Shown here: positions 26,913 through 35,655 of the stretch, piece by piece
How the letters are laid out: every line of letters begins with the position of its first letter
Numbering within the stretch: the stretch's first letter is position 1
Assembly (NCBI GenBank): GCA_963677755.1
Contig: OY782506.1
Span: 1,612,001 to 1,676,000 of the forward strand
Direction of reading: 5' to 3'
Length of the DNA: 64,000 nt
Origin: JAIOSF01 sp963677755
GTDB lineage: Bacteria > Campylobacterota > Campylobacteria > Campylobacterales > Arcobacteraceae
Program-made: the position numbers and the translations under genes
The notes under the pieces: model-generated
Databases searched by the model: none
Told to the model about the DNA's origin: nothing
The model's input: the letters and a program-made list of their open reading frames with translations, nothing else

Positions 26913-27797
26913 ATGACTTTACAGAAAAAAGCAACGGTAGTCTCTAGTAGTGTAGCTGCATTTCTCACGTTGATGAAATTTGCAGTTGGGCTTCTAAGTG
27001 GTTCTGTTGCTGTATTAGCAAGTGCTGTTGATAGTATACTTGATATGTTTGTATCACTATTTAACTATTTTGCTATTACTAATTCTGAAAAACCTGCTGA
27101 TGATGAATTTAATTATGGTAGAGGGAAAATTGAAGCACTTGCAAGTGTTATTGAAGGTGTAATTATCTCAATGTCTGGGCTTTTCCTTCTCTATACAGCA
27201 GTTAAAAAATATTTTTCGAATGAAACATCTTCTTATTTAGATGTTTCACTTATCGTGATGATAATATCACTTTTTATAACTATAGGGCTTGTAGCATATT
27301 TAAATGCTGTTGCAAAGAAAACAAACAATATGGTTATAAAAGCGGATGCACTTCATTATAAAACTGATGTATGGGTCAATGGTGCGGTACTGTTTTCAAT
27401 CATTGCTGTTTACTTTACAGGATATGAAATAGTTGATATTGTTATAGGGGGTGCAATCTCTATTTATATTATATATAGTGCTTATGAACTTATAGAAGAG
27501 GGAATATTAGTGCTTCTTGATAGAGCTTTGGAAGATGATGTTCCAGAAAAAATTGTAGAAATTATACACAATGAAAAAACAGTGAATGACCATCATTTTC
27601 TAAAAACAAGAACAGCAGGAAACGACAACTTTGTTGAAGTCCATTTAGTATTTGACTGTCTTATAAGTCTTATGGATGCACACAAAGCGAGTGATAGAAT
27701 AGAAGAAAAAATTAAAACTCTTGATAATACAAAGAATTGGGTTATTAATATTCACATGGATCCCTATGATGATTCAAAGATAAATAATATTAATTAA
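26913..27797 (+). CDS. FieF-like cation diffusion facilitator
   Basis: Proton-coupled metal exporter of the inner membrane, 294 residues with six predicted membrane segments and a C-terminal cytosolic domain. The transport site residues of the FieF/YiiP type are visible: D40 and D44 in TM2 (AVDSILD) and H148 and D152 in TM5 (HYKTD). That DDHD arrangement is associated with Zn/Fe/Cd transport. The cytosolic domain has HHFLKTRTAGNDNFVEVHL and a terminal NIHMDPYDD. It is translationally close to the helicase gene, although a functional link is not evident. Confidence 0.92.
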   Translation: MTLQKKATVVSSSVAAFLTLMKFAVGLLSGSVAVLASAVDSILDMFVSLFNYFAITNSEKPADDEFNYGRGKIEALASVIEGVIISMSGLFLLYTAVKKYFSNETSSYLDVSLIVMIISLFITIGLVAYLNAVAKKTNNMVIKADALHYKTDVWVNGAVLFSIIAVYFTGYEIVDIVIGGAISIYIIYSAYELIEEGILVLLDRALEDDVPEKIVEIIHNEKTVNDHHFLKTRTAGNDNFVEVHLVFDCLISLMDAHKASDRIEEKIKTLDNTKNWVINIHMDPYDDSKINNIN

Positions 27798-27853
27798 TTA
27801 ATATATTATTCATTTTTATATACACTTTCAGATATTAATAATTAATAAAATAG

Positions 27854-27859
27854 TATAAT
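27854..27859 (+). promoter_or_regulatory. Putative -10 box of the ppiD-ftsA-ftsZ operon
   Basis: TATAAT preceded by ATAG, 40 bases ahead of the ATG at 27900; AGGA at 27886-27889 serves as ribosome site. The gap from 27798 to here is otherwise very AT-rich with no gene. Confidence 0.5.
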
Positions 27860-27899
27860 CATTGAAAATTTAATCAAATATAAATAGGATAATAATAAT

Positions 27900-29243
27900 A
27901 TGATAACATGGATGCAAAGACACAAAAAATGGCTTATTGTAACAATCTGGGTCAGTACAATAGCTTTTGTTGGTGCTGGTTTTGTTGGTTGGGGTAGTTA
28001 TAACTATGGAAAGTCAGATAGTGCAGTTGCAGTTGTAGGGGATAAAGAGATCCCTTTAGCAGACTTACAAACTGAATATAGTAATCTCTATTCTCAGTAC
28101 CAAAACATGCTTGGAAAAAGTTTTAATCAAGAGTTAGCAAAACAATTTAAACTAGAGCAAATGGCTCTACAAAGAGTGATTCAAAAATACTTATTTCTTA
28201 ATTATGCTGATGAATTGGGTCTTATGACTACAGATTTAGAAGTGGCTAAAGAGTTAGTAAAAATACCATCTTTTTTGAAAGATGGAAAATTTGACAAAAA
28301 TACCTACATAAGTGTTCTAAAACAAAATAGACGTACTGTATCAGAATTTGAAGAACAACTTAAAAAAGATTTACTCATAGCAAAAGTACAAAAAATATTC
28401 AATATAGATTTAGAAGAAAATGAGATTAAAAATATTGGTAGTTTACTTTTTAGTCAAGATAAAGTTAGTATAAAAATCATCAATGATGATATGATAAAAA
28501 TTACACCAACACTTGATGAACTAAAAAAATATTGGGAAGAAAACAAAGATAACTATAAATCTCCTAAAGGATACGATATTAGTTACTTTAAAGTAGAGAA
28601 TATTGAAGGTAAAGATATAAAAGCGATGAAAAAAGAAGCTTTAAGAGAGTATCTTAACCTTAAAAAAGAAAAAATTGAATTTCAAAAAAAAGTTACTATT
28701 TATGATGACTCTAAATTTTTACCTCAAGAAGAATTAAATAAAGTCTTTACTGCACAAAACAATGAAATTTTAAAACCTTTATTAAAAGATGACAACTATT
28801 ATGTGGTGAAATTAAATAAAAAAGTGGAACCTAAAGTTTTACCTTTTGAAGATGTAAAGTCACAAATTAATAAAGACTACATTATCTCAGAGAAAAATAA
28901 ACAACTAGAAGAGTTAGCAAAAAAAGAACTTCAAAACTTCAAAGGGAAAGATATAGGATATGTTACAAGAGCTTCAGATATTGAAATAGCAGATTTAACG
29001 AAAGATGAAGTGTCTGAGCTTTTACAAGCAATTTTTAAATCACCTACAAAATCTAATTCTCTAAATCTAGGATCAAAAGTTGTCTTATATGAAATCACAG
29101 ATACAATAATGCCAGATTTTGATGAAAAAAATATAGAGATAGTGAAGTCTTCAATTCAAGGTGCAAAAATAAATACAATTACAACTGCATTTTTGGAAAA
29201 ACTACAAAATAAATATGATGTAAAATCATACTTAAGTGAGTAA
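27900..29243 (+). CDS. PpiD/SurA-like periplasmic folding chaperone (peptidyl-prolyl isomerase family)
   Basis: A 447-residue membrane-anchored protein: one N-terminal transmembrane segment (about 12-30) followed by a periplasmic SurA-N-type helical domain (about 38-180) and a C-terminal half. PpiD helps newly exported proteins leave the SecYEG channel. A parvulin domain is expected near residues 215-320, but its usual catalytic signatures are weak here, so chaperone activity is more secure than isomerase activity. ftsA follows after 3 bases, placing envelope folding and cell division in one transcription unit. Confidence 0.85.
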   Translation: MITWMQRHKKWLIVTIWVSTIAFVGAGFVGWGSYNYGKSDSAVAVVGDKEIPLADLQTEYSNLYSQYQNMLGKSFNQELAKQFKLEQMALQRVIQKYLFLNYADELGLMTTDLEVAKELVKIPSFLKDGKFDKNTYISVLKQNRRTVSEFEEQLKKDLLIAKVQKIFNIDLEENEIKNIGSLLFSQDKVSIKIINDDMIKITPTLDELKKYWEENKDNYKSPKGYDISYFKVENIEGKDIKAMKKEALREYLNLKKEKIEFQKKVTIYDDSKFLPQEELNKVFTAQNNEILKPLLKDDNYYVVKLNKKVEPKVLPFEDVKSQINKDYIISEKNKQLEELAKKELQNFKGKDIGYVTRASDIEIADLTKDEVSELLQAIFKSPTKSNSLNLGSKVVLYEITDTIMPDFDEKNIEIVKSSIQGAKINTITTAFLEKLQNKYDVKSYLSE

Positions 29244-29246
29244 TAT

Positions 29247-30623
29247 TTGAATAATTCTATTTTAGCTATTGATATTGGTACAACAAACATAATTGCAATT
29301 GTTGCTTCAAATGATTATAGTAATAAAATAAATATTTTAGGTGTAGGTCAAACTAAAAGTGAAGGTATAAAAAAAGGAAACATTGTTGATATTGACAAAG
29401 CGAGTCAATGTATCAATGATGCAGTGGCGACTGCTACAAATAGTTCAGGGACACAAACATCAAAAGCTGTTGTTTCTATAAGTGGAGCGAATACAAAAAC
29501 ACTTATGAGCAATGGTGTAGTAAATATCCCAAGTGGACAAATCACACACAATGATATAAAACAAGTTTTAAAAATGGCATTATACAATGCTCAAGTAATC
29601 TCAGATTATGAAGTGATTCATGTATTGCCTATCTTTTTTAGAGTTGATGATGGAACAACTATCACAAATCCATTAAATATGAATGGTTCTAGAATTGAGG
29701 TATCTGTTAATATCATAACAGCGAAAAAAACATCTCTAACAAATGTGAGAAATGCCCTCAAACAAGTAAATTTAGAAGTTGATAAATTTGTATTATCTGG
29801 CTATGCAAATGCCATAGCAACACTCAATGATGATCAAAAAAAACTAGGAGCTGCTGTTATTAATCTAGGTGGTACAACAAGTCAGTTTGTTGTACAAAAA
29901 GGTTCAACTATTATCTATAATGACTTTTTGCCTGTGGGAAGTGAAAATATTACCCATGATATAGTTTCAACATTCCATACACCATACAGTGCAGCAAATA
30001 TGATAAAAAAACAATATGCTACACTCTTACCTTATGAAGATAGTGAAAATGAAAATAGTATAAAAAAGGTAAAACTTCCTCTCCTTGGAAATGAGTCAGA
30101 ATCAAAAGAGATATCACTAGAACAAATTCAACCAATAATACATGCAAGAATAGAAGAAACACTCTCAATAATATATGATAGACTAGTTGATAGTGCTGCC
30201 ATTGAAAGTATTGATGGTGGTATTATTCTAACAGGAGGAATGACTTATATACCAGGTGTGAAAGAGTTAGCAACTCAAATATTTAAAGATATTCCGGTAA
30301 GGATTTCAAATCCAAGAAATATCCAAAATGGGTATATAAATTTCAACATTCCTACAATGTCAACAATTGTTGGATTGTTATTATATGAACTTGATTGTGA
30401 TAATGTATTTGAACTTGATAGCAATACAAATCTTGTACAAATGCAAACAAAAAAAACAAATGAAGATGCTAATGCTATGTCTGATATTCAAGAGATAAAA
30501 AACAATACCCATACAAATAGTGACTCTTTAAATAATATTCAAGATATTAAAAACAGCAAGCCAAAAGAGGTAAAAAAATCTTTGTTTGGTTCCGTATTAG
30601 ATAAGATGGCAAGGTGGATTTAA
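29247..30623 (+). CDS. ftsA: Cell division protein FtsA
   Basis: Actin-like ATPase that tethers FtsZ to the membrane and recruits later divisome proteins. It has the phosphate-1 motif LAIDIGTTNIIAIV at the N-terminus, SISGAN near the 1C domain, INLGGTTSQFVV (phosphate-2), and GGIILTGGMTYIPGV (adenosine motif). The last 15 residues (SLFGSVLDKMARWI) form the amphipathic membrane-targeting helix. A linker of about 60 polar residues precedes that helix. The start is TTG at 29247; no ATG is available nearby. The stop overlaps the ftsZ start by one base. Confidence 0.95.
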   Translation: MNNSILAIDIGTTNIIAIVASNDYSNKINILGVGQTKSEGIKKGNIVDIDKASQCINDAVATATNSSGTQTSKAVVSISGANTKTLMSNGVVNIPSGQITHNDIKQVLKMALYNAQVISDYEVIHVLPIFFRVDDGTTITNPLNMNGSRIEVSVNIITAKKTSLTNVRNALKQVNLEVDKFVLSGYANAIATLNDDQKKLGAAVINLGGTTSQFVVQKGSTIIYNDFLPVGSENITHDIVSTFHTPYSAANMIKKQYATLLPYEDSENENSIKKVKLPLLGNESESKEISLEQIQPIIHARIEETLSIIYDRLVDSAAIESIDGGIILTGGMTYIPGVKELATQIFKDIPVRISNPRNIQNGYINFNIPTMSTIVGLLLYELDCDNVFELDSNTNLVQMQTKKTNEDANAMSDIQEIKNNTHTNSDSLNNIQDIKNSKPKEVKKSLFGSVLDKMARWI

Positions 30624-31783
30624 TGAATGAAAATCTTTTTGATCATAGCAATATAAAAGTTCAAAAACCATCAAAAGTACTAGAACAAAATGCAGCTAAA
30701 ATAGCTGTTGTTGGTGTTGGTGGTGGTGGTTGTAATATGATCAACCACATGATAAATGAGGGAACTCATAAAATTGATCTTATTGTTGCAAATACTGATT
30801 TACAAGTTTTAAACTTATCAAAAGCTCCTAAAAAAATACAACTTGGTATTGAACTTACTCGTGGACTTGGTGCTGGTATGCGTCCCGATATTGGAAGAGA
30901 TTCTGCTTTAGAAAATTATCAAGAGATAAAAAACTCTTTAGAAGATTCTGATATTGTATTTATTGCAGCTGGACTTGGTGGTGGAACTGGAACAGGTGCT
31001 GCTGCTGTTATAGCAAAAGCTGCTAAAGAAGTAGGTGCATTAACAGTATCTGTTGTAACAAAACCTTTTAAATGGGAAGGTAAAAAAAGAACTGGATTAG
31101 CAAACTTAGGTTTAGAAGAGTTAAAAAAAGTAAGTGATTCTATTATCATTATACCAAATGATAGACTAAGACATATTGTTGAAGAAAATATTGGTATGAA
31201 AGATGCTTTTAAAGTAGTTGATGATGTATTATACCAAGCTGTTAATGGTATGAGTGAAGTTATTCTAAAACCAGGTAGCGATGATATTAATGTGGATTTT
31301 GCTGATGTAAAAACTATCATGCAACATAGAGGTATAGCTCTTATGGGAATTGGGAAAGCTAAAGGTGAAGATGCAGCACATAAAGCGCTAGAGCAAGCTG
31401 TAAAATCTCCTTTATTAGATGAAATTTCTTTAAGTGGTGCAAAAGGTATAATGATACATTGGACAGTAAATCCAAATGTTTCAATGTTTGCTTTAGGTGA
31501 TGTAATGGAGCATATTAATGAAACTCTTACTGGAAATCCAGAAATAATATTTGGTACAACAACTGATGATAACTTGGCAGTTGATGAGATTAAAATTACT
31601 ATTGTTGCAACGGGTTTTGATTCTCCTGAAGAACCACATGAAGAGGAATCAACAAAAACAACACAAAAAAGCAATGCGAGTATCAACACAAGACTATCAG
31701 CACAAGATAGTGAAAGTCAATACGATCTCCCTCCACTTATGAGAGGCTATTCTATTAAATATAGCTTAGCAAAAGAAAGCTAA
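30623..31783 (+). CDS. ftsZ: Cell division protein FtsZ
   Basis: Tubulin-like GTPase that forms the division ring. It has VGGGGCNMINHMI in the nucleotide-binding N-terminus, the tubulin signature GGGTGTGAAA (about 119-128), and the T7-loop region NVDFADVKTIM. The C-terminal tail ends in DLPPLMRGYSIKYSLAKES, which diverges from the usual PAFLR core peptide. I start it at ATG 30623, served by AAGGTGG at 30611-30617; an in-frame GTG at 30614 sits inside that ribosome site. It overlaps the ftsA stop by one base and converges on hspR. Confidence 0.96.
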   Translation: MNENLFDHSNIKVQKPSKVLEQNAAKIAVVGVGGGGCNMINHMINEGTHKIDLIVANTDLQVLNLSKAPKKIQLGIELTRGLGAGMRPDIGRDSALENYQEIKNSLEDSDIVFIAAGLGGGTGTGAAAVIAKAAKEVGALTVSVVTKPFKWEGKKRTGLANLGLEELKKVSDSIIIIPNDRLRHIVEENIGMKDAFKVVDDVLYQAVNGMSEVILKPGSDDINVDFADVKTIMQHRGIALMGIGKAKGEDAAHKALEQAVKSPLLDEISLSGAKGIMIHWTVNPNVSMFALGDVMEHINETLTGNPEIIFGTTTDDNLAVDEIKITIVATGFDSPEEPHEEESTKTTQKSNASINTRLSAQDSESQYDLPPLMRGYSIKYSLAKES

Positions 31784-31786
31784 GCT
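31763..31786. terminator. Hairpin between convergent ftsZ and hspR
   Basis: AGCTTAGC (31763-31770), loop AAAAGAAA, GCTAAGCT (31779-31786): an 8-bp perfect stem overlapping the ftsZ stop codon and touching the hspR stop. Only short T-runs follow, so termination strength is uncertain. Confidence 0.45.
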
Positions 31787-32151
31787 TATTCCTCAAAAAC
31801 GATAACATCATATTGACTTTTCTTCACAACTAAAGCTTTACTACTAGCTTCACTAAGTCCTTTTGTTTGTAATTCTAAAAGTGTAACTTCAAGTTTTTTT
31901 ATTTTTGCTTCTAGCGATAATATTTTACTTACACCTGAAATATTAATCCCCTCTTCTCTTGTAAGAATAAGAATATACTTAATATAATCTATATCTTCTT
32001 GAGAATAAAGTCTAATTTTTCCACTTGTTCGACTAGGAGTTACTAGTCCTTCTCTCTCATATTGTCGCAAAGTTTGAGGATGAATATCGAGTATCGTTGA
32101 TACTTCACTTATGAGGTAAACAGGTTCACAATATGATTTCCCAAAAGACAT
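31786..32151 (-). CDS. hspR: HspR heat-shock repressor (MerR family)
   Basis: A 121-residue MerR-type regulator. The N-terminal winged helix has YLISEVSTILDIHPQTLRQYEREGLVTPSRT, typical of HspR, followed by a helical segment and a short C-terminal coiled part. HspR represses chaperone genes at HAIR inverted repeats and works with DnaK or CbpA. It is encoded one base after cbpA on the same strand, the arrangement known in Campylobacter and Helicobacter. A HAIR-like site lies upstream of cbpA (33113-33133), so autoregulation of the pair is expected. Confidence 0.93.
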   Translation of the reverse strand: MSFGKSYCEPVYLISEVSTILDIHPQTLRQYEREGLVTPSRTSGKIRLYSQEDIDYIKYILILTREEGINISGVSKILSLEAKIKKLEVTLLELQTKGLSEASSKALVVKKSQYDVIVFEE

Positions 32152-32152
32152 T

Positions 32153-33046
32153 TTATAATCCTTCAGGCAATTTTTCTTCTAATTGTTTTACTAAATCCTC
32201 ATCTAAATCTTCTAATTTTGGTAATATTATATTTGCTTGAAGATATAAGCTCCCTCTTTCTTTTGTTTTTCTATTATAAACACCTAAATCTTTCACTCTG
32301 AATTTTTGTTTTTGTTTTGTATTTTTAGGTACTTTCAAAGTAATATCTTTTGTAAGTGTAGGGATAACTACTTTTCCACCAAATAATGCAGTTTTTAAGG
32401 AAATATCAAAAGATTTAATAAGATCATCTTCATCTCGTTCATACTCATCATTTGGACGAATATTAAGTGTAATAATTAAATCACCTCTTGGAAATCCATG
32501 AGCTTGACGCCCTTTCCCTTTGGCTCTTATTTTCTGACCATCGCTAATTCCTTCTGGAATTTTTATATCAAACGATTCCCCATTTATTGAGACATTTTTT
32601 ACACCACCTAAAACTGCTGTATTAAAATCTATTGTAAGATTTGCACTTACATCTAAGTCAGGTTCACTAAAACCCCCTCTTCCAAAAGAACTTCCGCCAA
32701 AACTTCCTCCACTAGAGAAACCACCTTGACTAAATCCACCTGCTCCTTGACCAAACATTTGTTGTAAAATATCATTAATATCTACTCCAGAACCTTGTCC
32801 TTTTGCAAAATCATGAAAATTTTGACCACCAAACATATCATCGCCATGTGTATCATATTGAGCTTTTTTCTGCTCATCCCCTAAAACTTCATAAGCCGCA
32901 TTAATCTCTTTAAATTTTTCTTCTGCTTTTGGGTCTTTATTCATATCTGGATGATATTTTTTTGCCAATGCTCTGTAAGCTTTTTTTATCTCTGCTGCTG
33001 TTGCATTTTCACTAATTTCTAGTGTTTCATATAAACTTTTTGCCAT
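32153..33046 (-). CDS. cbpA: CbpA-type DnaJ co-chaperone
   Basis: Hsp40 of 297 residues that stimulates DnaK. It has an N-terminal J domain with the HPD tripeptide (KYHPDMNKD, about 32-38), a Gly/Phe/Ser-rich linker (about 85-130), and two C-terminal beta domains for substrate binding. The Cys-rich zinc finger of DnaJ is absent, so it is CbpA-type rather than DnaJ. It is the first gene of a two-gene unit with hspR and is preceded by a textbook sigma-70 promoter overlapping a HAIR-type operator. Confidence 0.93.
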   Translation of the reverse strand: MAKSLYETLEISENATAAEIKKAYRALAKKYHPDMNKDPKAEEKFKEINAAYEVLGDEQKKAQYDTHGDDMFGGQNFHDFAKGQGSGVDINDILQQMFGQGAGGFSQGGFSSGGSFGGSSFGRGGFSEPDLDVSANLTIDFNTAVLGGVKNVSINGESFDIKIPEGISDGQKIRAKGKGRQAHGFPRGDLIITLNIRPNDEYERDEDDLIKSFDISLKTALFGGKVVIPTLTKDITLKVPKNTKQKQKFRVKDLGVYNRKTKERGSLYLQANIILPKLEDLDEDLVKQLEEKLPEGL

Positions 33047-33099
33047 TTTTATAAACCTCTTAATATTTAATTATATATTACTATTTTTATAGTAGAAGT

Positions 33100-33128
33100 A
33101 TTATATCATAAAGTTGAGTCAAAGTCAA
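33100..33128 (-). promoter_or_regulatory. Sigma-70 promoter of cbpA-hspR
   Basis: On the minus strand: TTGACT (33128-33123), a 17-base spacer, and TATAAT (33105-33100). Unusually for this genome, both hexamers are near consensus. The -35 lies inside the HAIR-like operator. Confidence 0.75.
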
Positions 33129-33133
33129 TCAAC
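33113..33133. promoter_or_regulatory. HAIR-type operator for HspR
   Basis: GTTGAGT, seven bases, AATCAAC. The HspR consensus is CTTGAGT-N7-ACTCAAG; this site keeps the spacing and most of the arm positions. It overlaps the -35 region of the cbpA promoter and the last codons of prmC, so bound HspR would block RNA polymerase. Confidence 0.7.
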
Positions 33134-33977
33134 CCTGCAATAAAAACCCTCTATCAAAGTCTTCATAGTCTTTATAAAATTCTATTTTTTTGATTTTATA
33201 ATTTTCTGAAACATATTTATTTAATGGTTTTTTCTGATCATAACCCATCTCACATAATAAATATTTAATCTTTTTATTCAATGTTGTATCTATAATATTT
33301 TTCAATAATTCATCACCAACTTTTCCACCAAAAAGTGCATTTGATGGTTCAAATTTTACATTTTTTGGAAGTTTATAATCATCTGCAATATAAGGTGGAT
33401 TTGAAACTACCATATCAAACTTTATCTCTTTTGGAACATTAGTAAATAGATCACTTTTTATAAAAGTAATTTTATCTTCAACTTTATGTTTTATAGCATT
33501 TCTTTTTGCCAACTCTAGAGCTTTGTCATTTATATCTACAGAAACTATCTCTATATCTTCAACAAGTAAGGCTAACATAACAGAGATGATACCACTCCCT
33601 ACTCCTATTTCTAATATTTTAGGTGATTTTATATCTTTTATAACTTCTAGTGCTTTATCTACAAGTATCTCTGTTTCAGGTCGTGGAATTAAAACACCCT
33701 CTTGTACTTCAAACATCTCTCCGTAAAAACTTGCTTTTTTAGTGATATATTCTAGTGGATACTCTTGTGCTCTTCTTTGTACTAGTTTTTTTAGTTCAAC
33801 TTCGCAACTACACTCTTTATCATAATTAAGATGTAACCATATAGTGTTTTTTTCTAAAAGATGCAAAAGAAGTATCTCCACCTCTTTTGCAGGGATATGA
33901 GTAACCTCTCTTAATTCTTTACTATACTCTTTTATTATCTGTTTATAACTCTTCAAGATTTTCTCGTAATGCCTCAT
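33129..33977 (-). CDS. prmC: Release-factor glutamine methyltransferase
   Basis: Methylates the Gln of the GGQ loop in release factors RF1 and RF2. The 282-residue protein has a helical N-terminal domain, the SAM-binding motif LEIGVGSGIISVML, and the catalytic NPPY motif (VVSNPPYIADDY). Its start overlaps the end of the M48 gene by 35 bases, which is long; no better downstream start is obvious. Its stop lies next to the HAIR operator. It closes the minus-strand block running from the NosL-like gene. Confidence 0.94.
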   Translation of the reverse strand: MRHYEKILKSYKQIIKEYSKELREVTHIPAKEVEILLLHLLEKNTIWLHLNYDKECSCEVELKKLVQRRAQEYPLEYITKKASFYGEMFEVQEGVLIPRPETEILVDKALEVIKDIKSPKILEIGVGSGIISVMLALLVEDIEIVSVDINDKALELAKRNAIKHKVEDKITFIKSDLFTNVPKEIKFDMVVSNPPYIADDYKLPKNVKFEPSNALFGGKVGDELLKNIIDTTLNKKIKYLLCEMGYDQKKPLNKYVSENYKIKKIEFYKDYEDFDRGFLLQG

Positions 33978-35202
33978 TATCTTTAGTTAGTTTCCCTATG
34001 CCGGCACCTTCATATCCTAACTCTTTAAGTCTTTCTACTAATGGAGGATGAGAATAGAAGAAAAAGATATACATTGGATGAGAAAGTGGAAATGATTTAT
34101 TTTCATTTGCTAATTTTAAAAGAGCATTTACTAAATCTTCTTTAGTAGCCAGTGAACTACCAAACTCATCTGCTGCATACTCATTGTGTCTGCTTATTGC
34201 AGAGATTAAAGGCATTAAGAAAAATGACAAGATAGGACTAAACATCAAAAATAATATAATAATTGCATAAGGCTCATTATTTAAGTGCAATTGTAAAAAT
34301 AACTCCTCAGGAAGGTTACCAAAAAGAGCAAAAAATACAAACATTACAAATCCCATGATACCAATATTTTTTAAAATATCTCCATTTTTAAAATGCCCCA
34401 ATTCATGCCCTAAAACAGCAAGAAGTTCATTGTGAGTTAATTTTTCAACTAAAGTATCAAATAGTACTACTCTTTTTGTACTTCCAAGTCCTCCAAAGTA
34501 AGCATTTAAACGATTGTCTCGCTTACTTGCATCAACACTGAATACACCACTACTTTTAAAGCCAACTTGACTTAAAAGAGCATTGATTTTAGACTCTAAT
34601 TCTTTGTCTTCTAATGGACTAAATTTATCATACATTTTATCTCGAACAAGTGGATAAACCATATTAATCAAAATAATCACTGCAAATATAAATACAAAAC
34701 CATATACCCACCAAGATGGAAAAGTTTCTATTATCCAACTAAGCCCTGCAATTACTAAACTTCCAAAAACTAAAAATAATACTGCTGTTTTAATAGTATC
34801 TTTGATATATAAAGCTGGTGTCATATTAGAAAAGCCATATTTTTTATCTAGTTTAAAAGTTTTGTACAACTCAAACGGCAATCCTAAAAACCAATTAATT
34901 ATGATAAATAGATCAATAAAAACAACTGCTTTTAACCATCCATCAAAATTATTTGTAACTTCATCAAGAGCCACAAGTCCAAAATTTATCCACATAAAAA
35001 ACAATACAAACTCATACAATGTGCTTGCCATTGAAAGGCGATTGTTTTCTACACTATATTCTCCTGCAATTTTATATTTTGCATCAGTTAATATCACTGC
35101 ATCTTGATTTTTTGCTTTTTGCACATAATCTACTTGCATAAATAATGTATATATATTTACTAAAAAGTATATACAGTATGCTCCAATTGCTAATTCTAAC
35201 AT
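33943..35202 (-). CDS. M48-family membrane zinc metalloprotease (Ste24-like)
   Basis: 419 residues with several membrane segments, the zinc-binding HELGH motif (VLGHELGHFKNGDIL, near residue 270) and the third-ligand segment EYAADEFG. The layout matches CAAX prenyl protease 1/Ste24-type integral membrane proteases. Bacterial members act in membrane-protein quality control; substrates here are unknown. It starts immediately after the PLD-like stop, with no spacer, and overlaps prmC by 35 bases. Confidence 0.92.
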   Translation of the reverse strand: MLELAIGAYCIYFLVNIYTLFMQVDYVQKAKNQDAVILTDAKYKIAGEYSVENNRLSMASTLYEFVLFFMWINFGLVALDEVTNNFDGWLKAVVFIDLFIIINWFLGLPFELYKTFKLDKKYGFSNMTPALYIKDTIKTAVLFLVFGSLVIAGLSWIIETFPSWWVYGFVFIFAVIILINMVYPLVRDKMYDKFSPLEDKELESKINALLSQVGFKSSGVFSVDASKRDNRLNAYFGGLGSTKRVVLFDTLVEKLTHNELLAVLGHELGHFKNGDILKNIGIMGFVMFVFFALFGNLPEELFLQLHLNNEPYAIIILFLMFSPILSFFLMPLISAISRHNEYAADEFGSSLATKEDLVNALLKLANENKSFPLSHPMYIFFFYSHPPLVERLKELGYEGAGIGKLTKDNEALRENLEEL

Positions 35203-35655
35203 TTAATTTTCCCTTTTTATTATTTCAATAATTTCTTGAAACTTTTTCAATTTTTCTTTATCATTTGTGATATTTATAATCTCATAATTTTCTTCAAATG
35301 ATTCTTTTTTCCAATTTGCACTTCCATAGATGGCAAATTTTTTGTCGATTATAGCTAGTTTTATATGTAATTTTCTTTTTGTTTTAAGAAGCTTTATATT
35401 TTTATGAAACTTTAATTTTGATTTTTCATACACTATTGTTACATTAACCCCATTTTTACTAGCTTTTTTTAGAACTTTTCCAAACTTTTTATAATCAATA
35501 TTATACATCACTATATCAATAGTTGATTGTGCATTTTTCATTAAATCTATTATCTCTTTTTCTACTTGTACAGATTCGTTTGGTAAAAAGTATATTTTAT
35601 CAAAACTAAAAGATGAAATAACGAATAAACAAACTAATAATAACTTTTTACACAT
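35203..35655 (-). CDS. Phospholipase D-like nuclease/phosphodiesterase, exported
   Basis: A small protein of about 150 residues with a signal peptide and a single HKD motif (HIKLAIIDKKFAIYGSANW, H-x-K-x4-D with downstream GSxxW). One HKD per chain is typical of Nuc-type PLD enzymes that work as dimers. I start it at ATG 35655, because AAAAAGGAG lies nine bases upstream; a longer TTG start at 35676 would place the ribosome site inside the protein. It overlaps the mtfA stop by 8 bases. Role and substrate are unknown. Confidence 0.82.
   Translation of the reverse strand: MCKKLLLVCLFVISSFSFDKIYFLPNESVQVEKEIIDLMKNAQSTIDIVMYNIDYKKFGKVLKKASKNGVNVTIVYEKSKLKFHKNIKLLKTKRKLHIKLAIIDKKFAIYGSANWKKESFEENYEIINITNDKEKLKKFQEIIEIIKREN

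Noticed and set aside
30919..31689. 256-codon frame antisense to ftsZ
   Set aside because: A shadow of the strongly biased ftsZ codons; no start signal and no recognisable domain.
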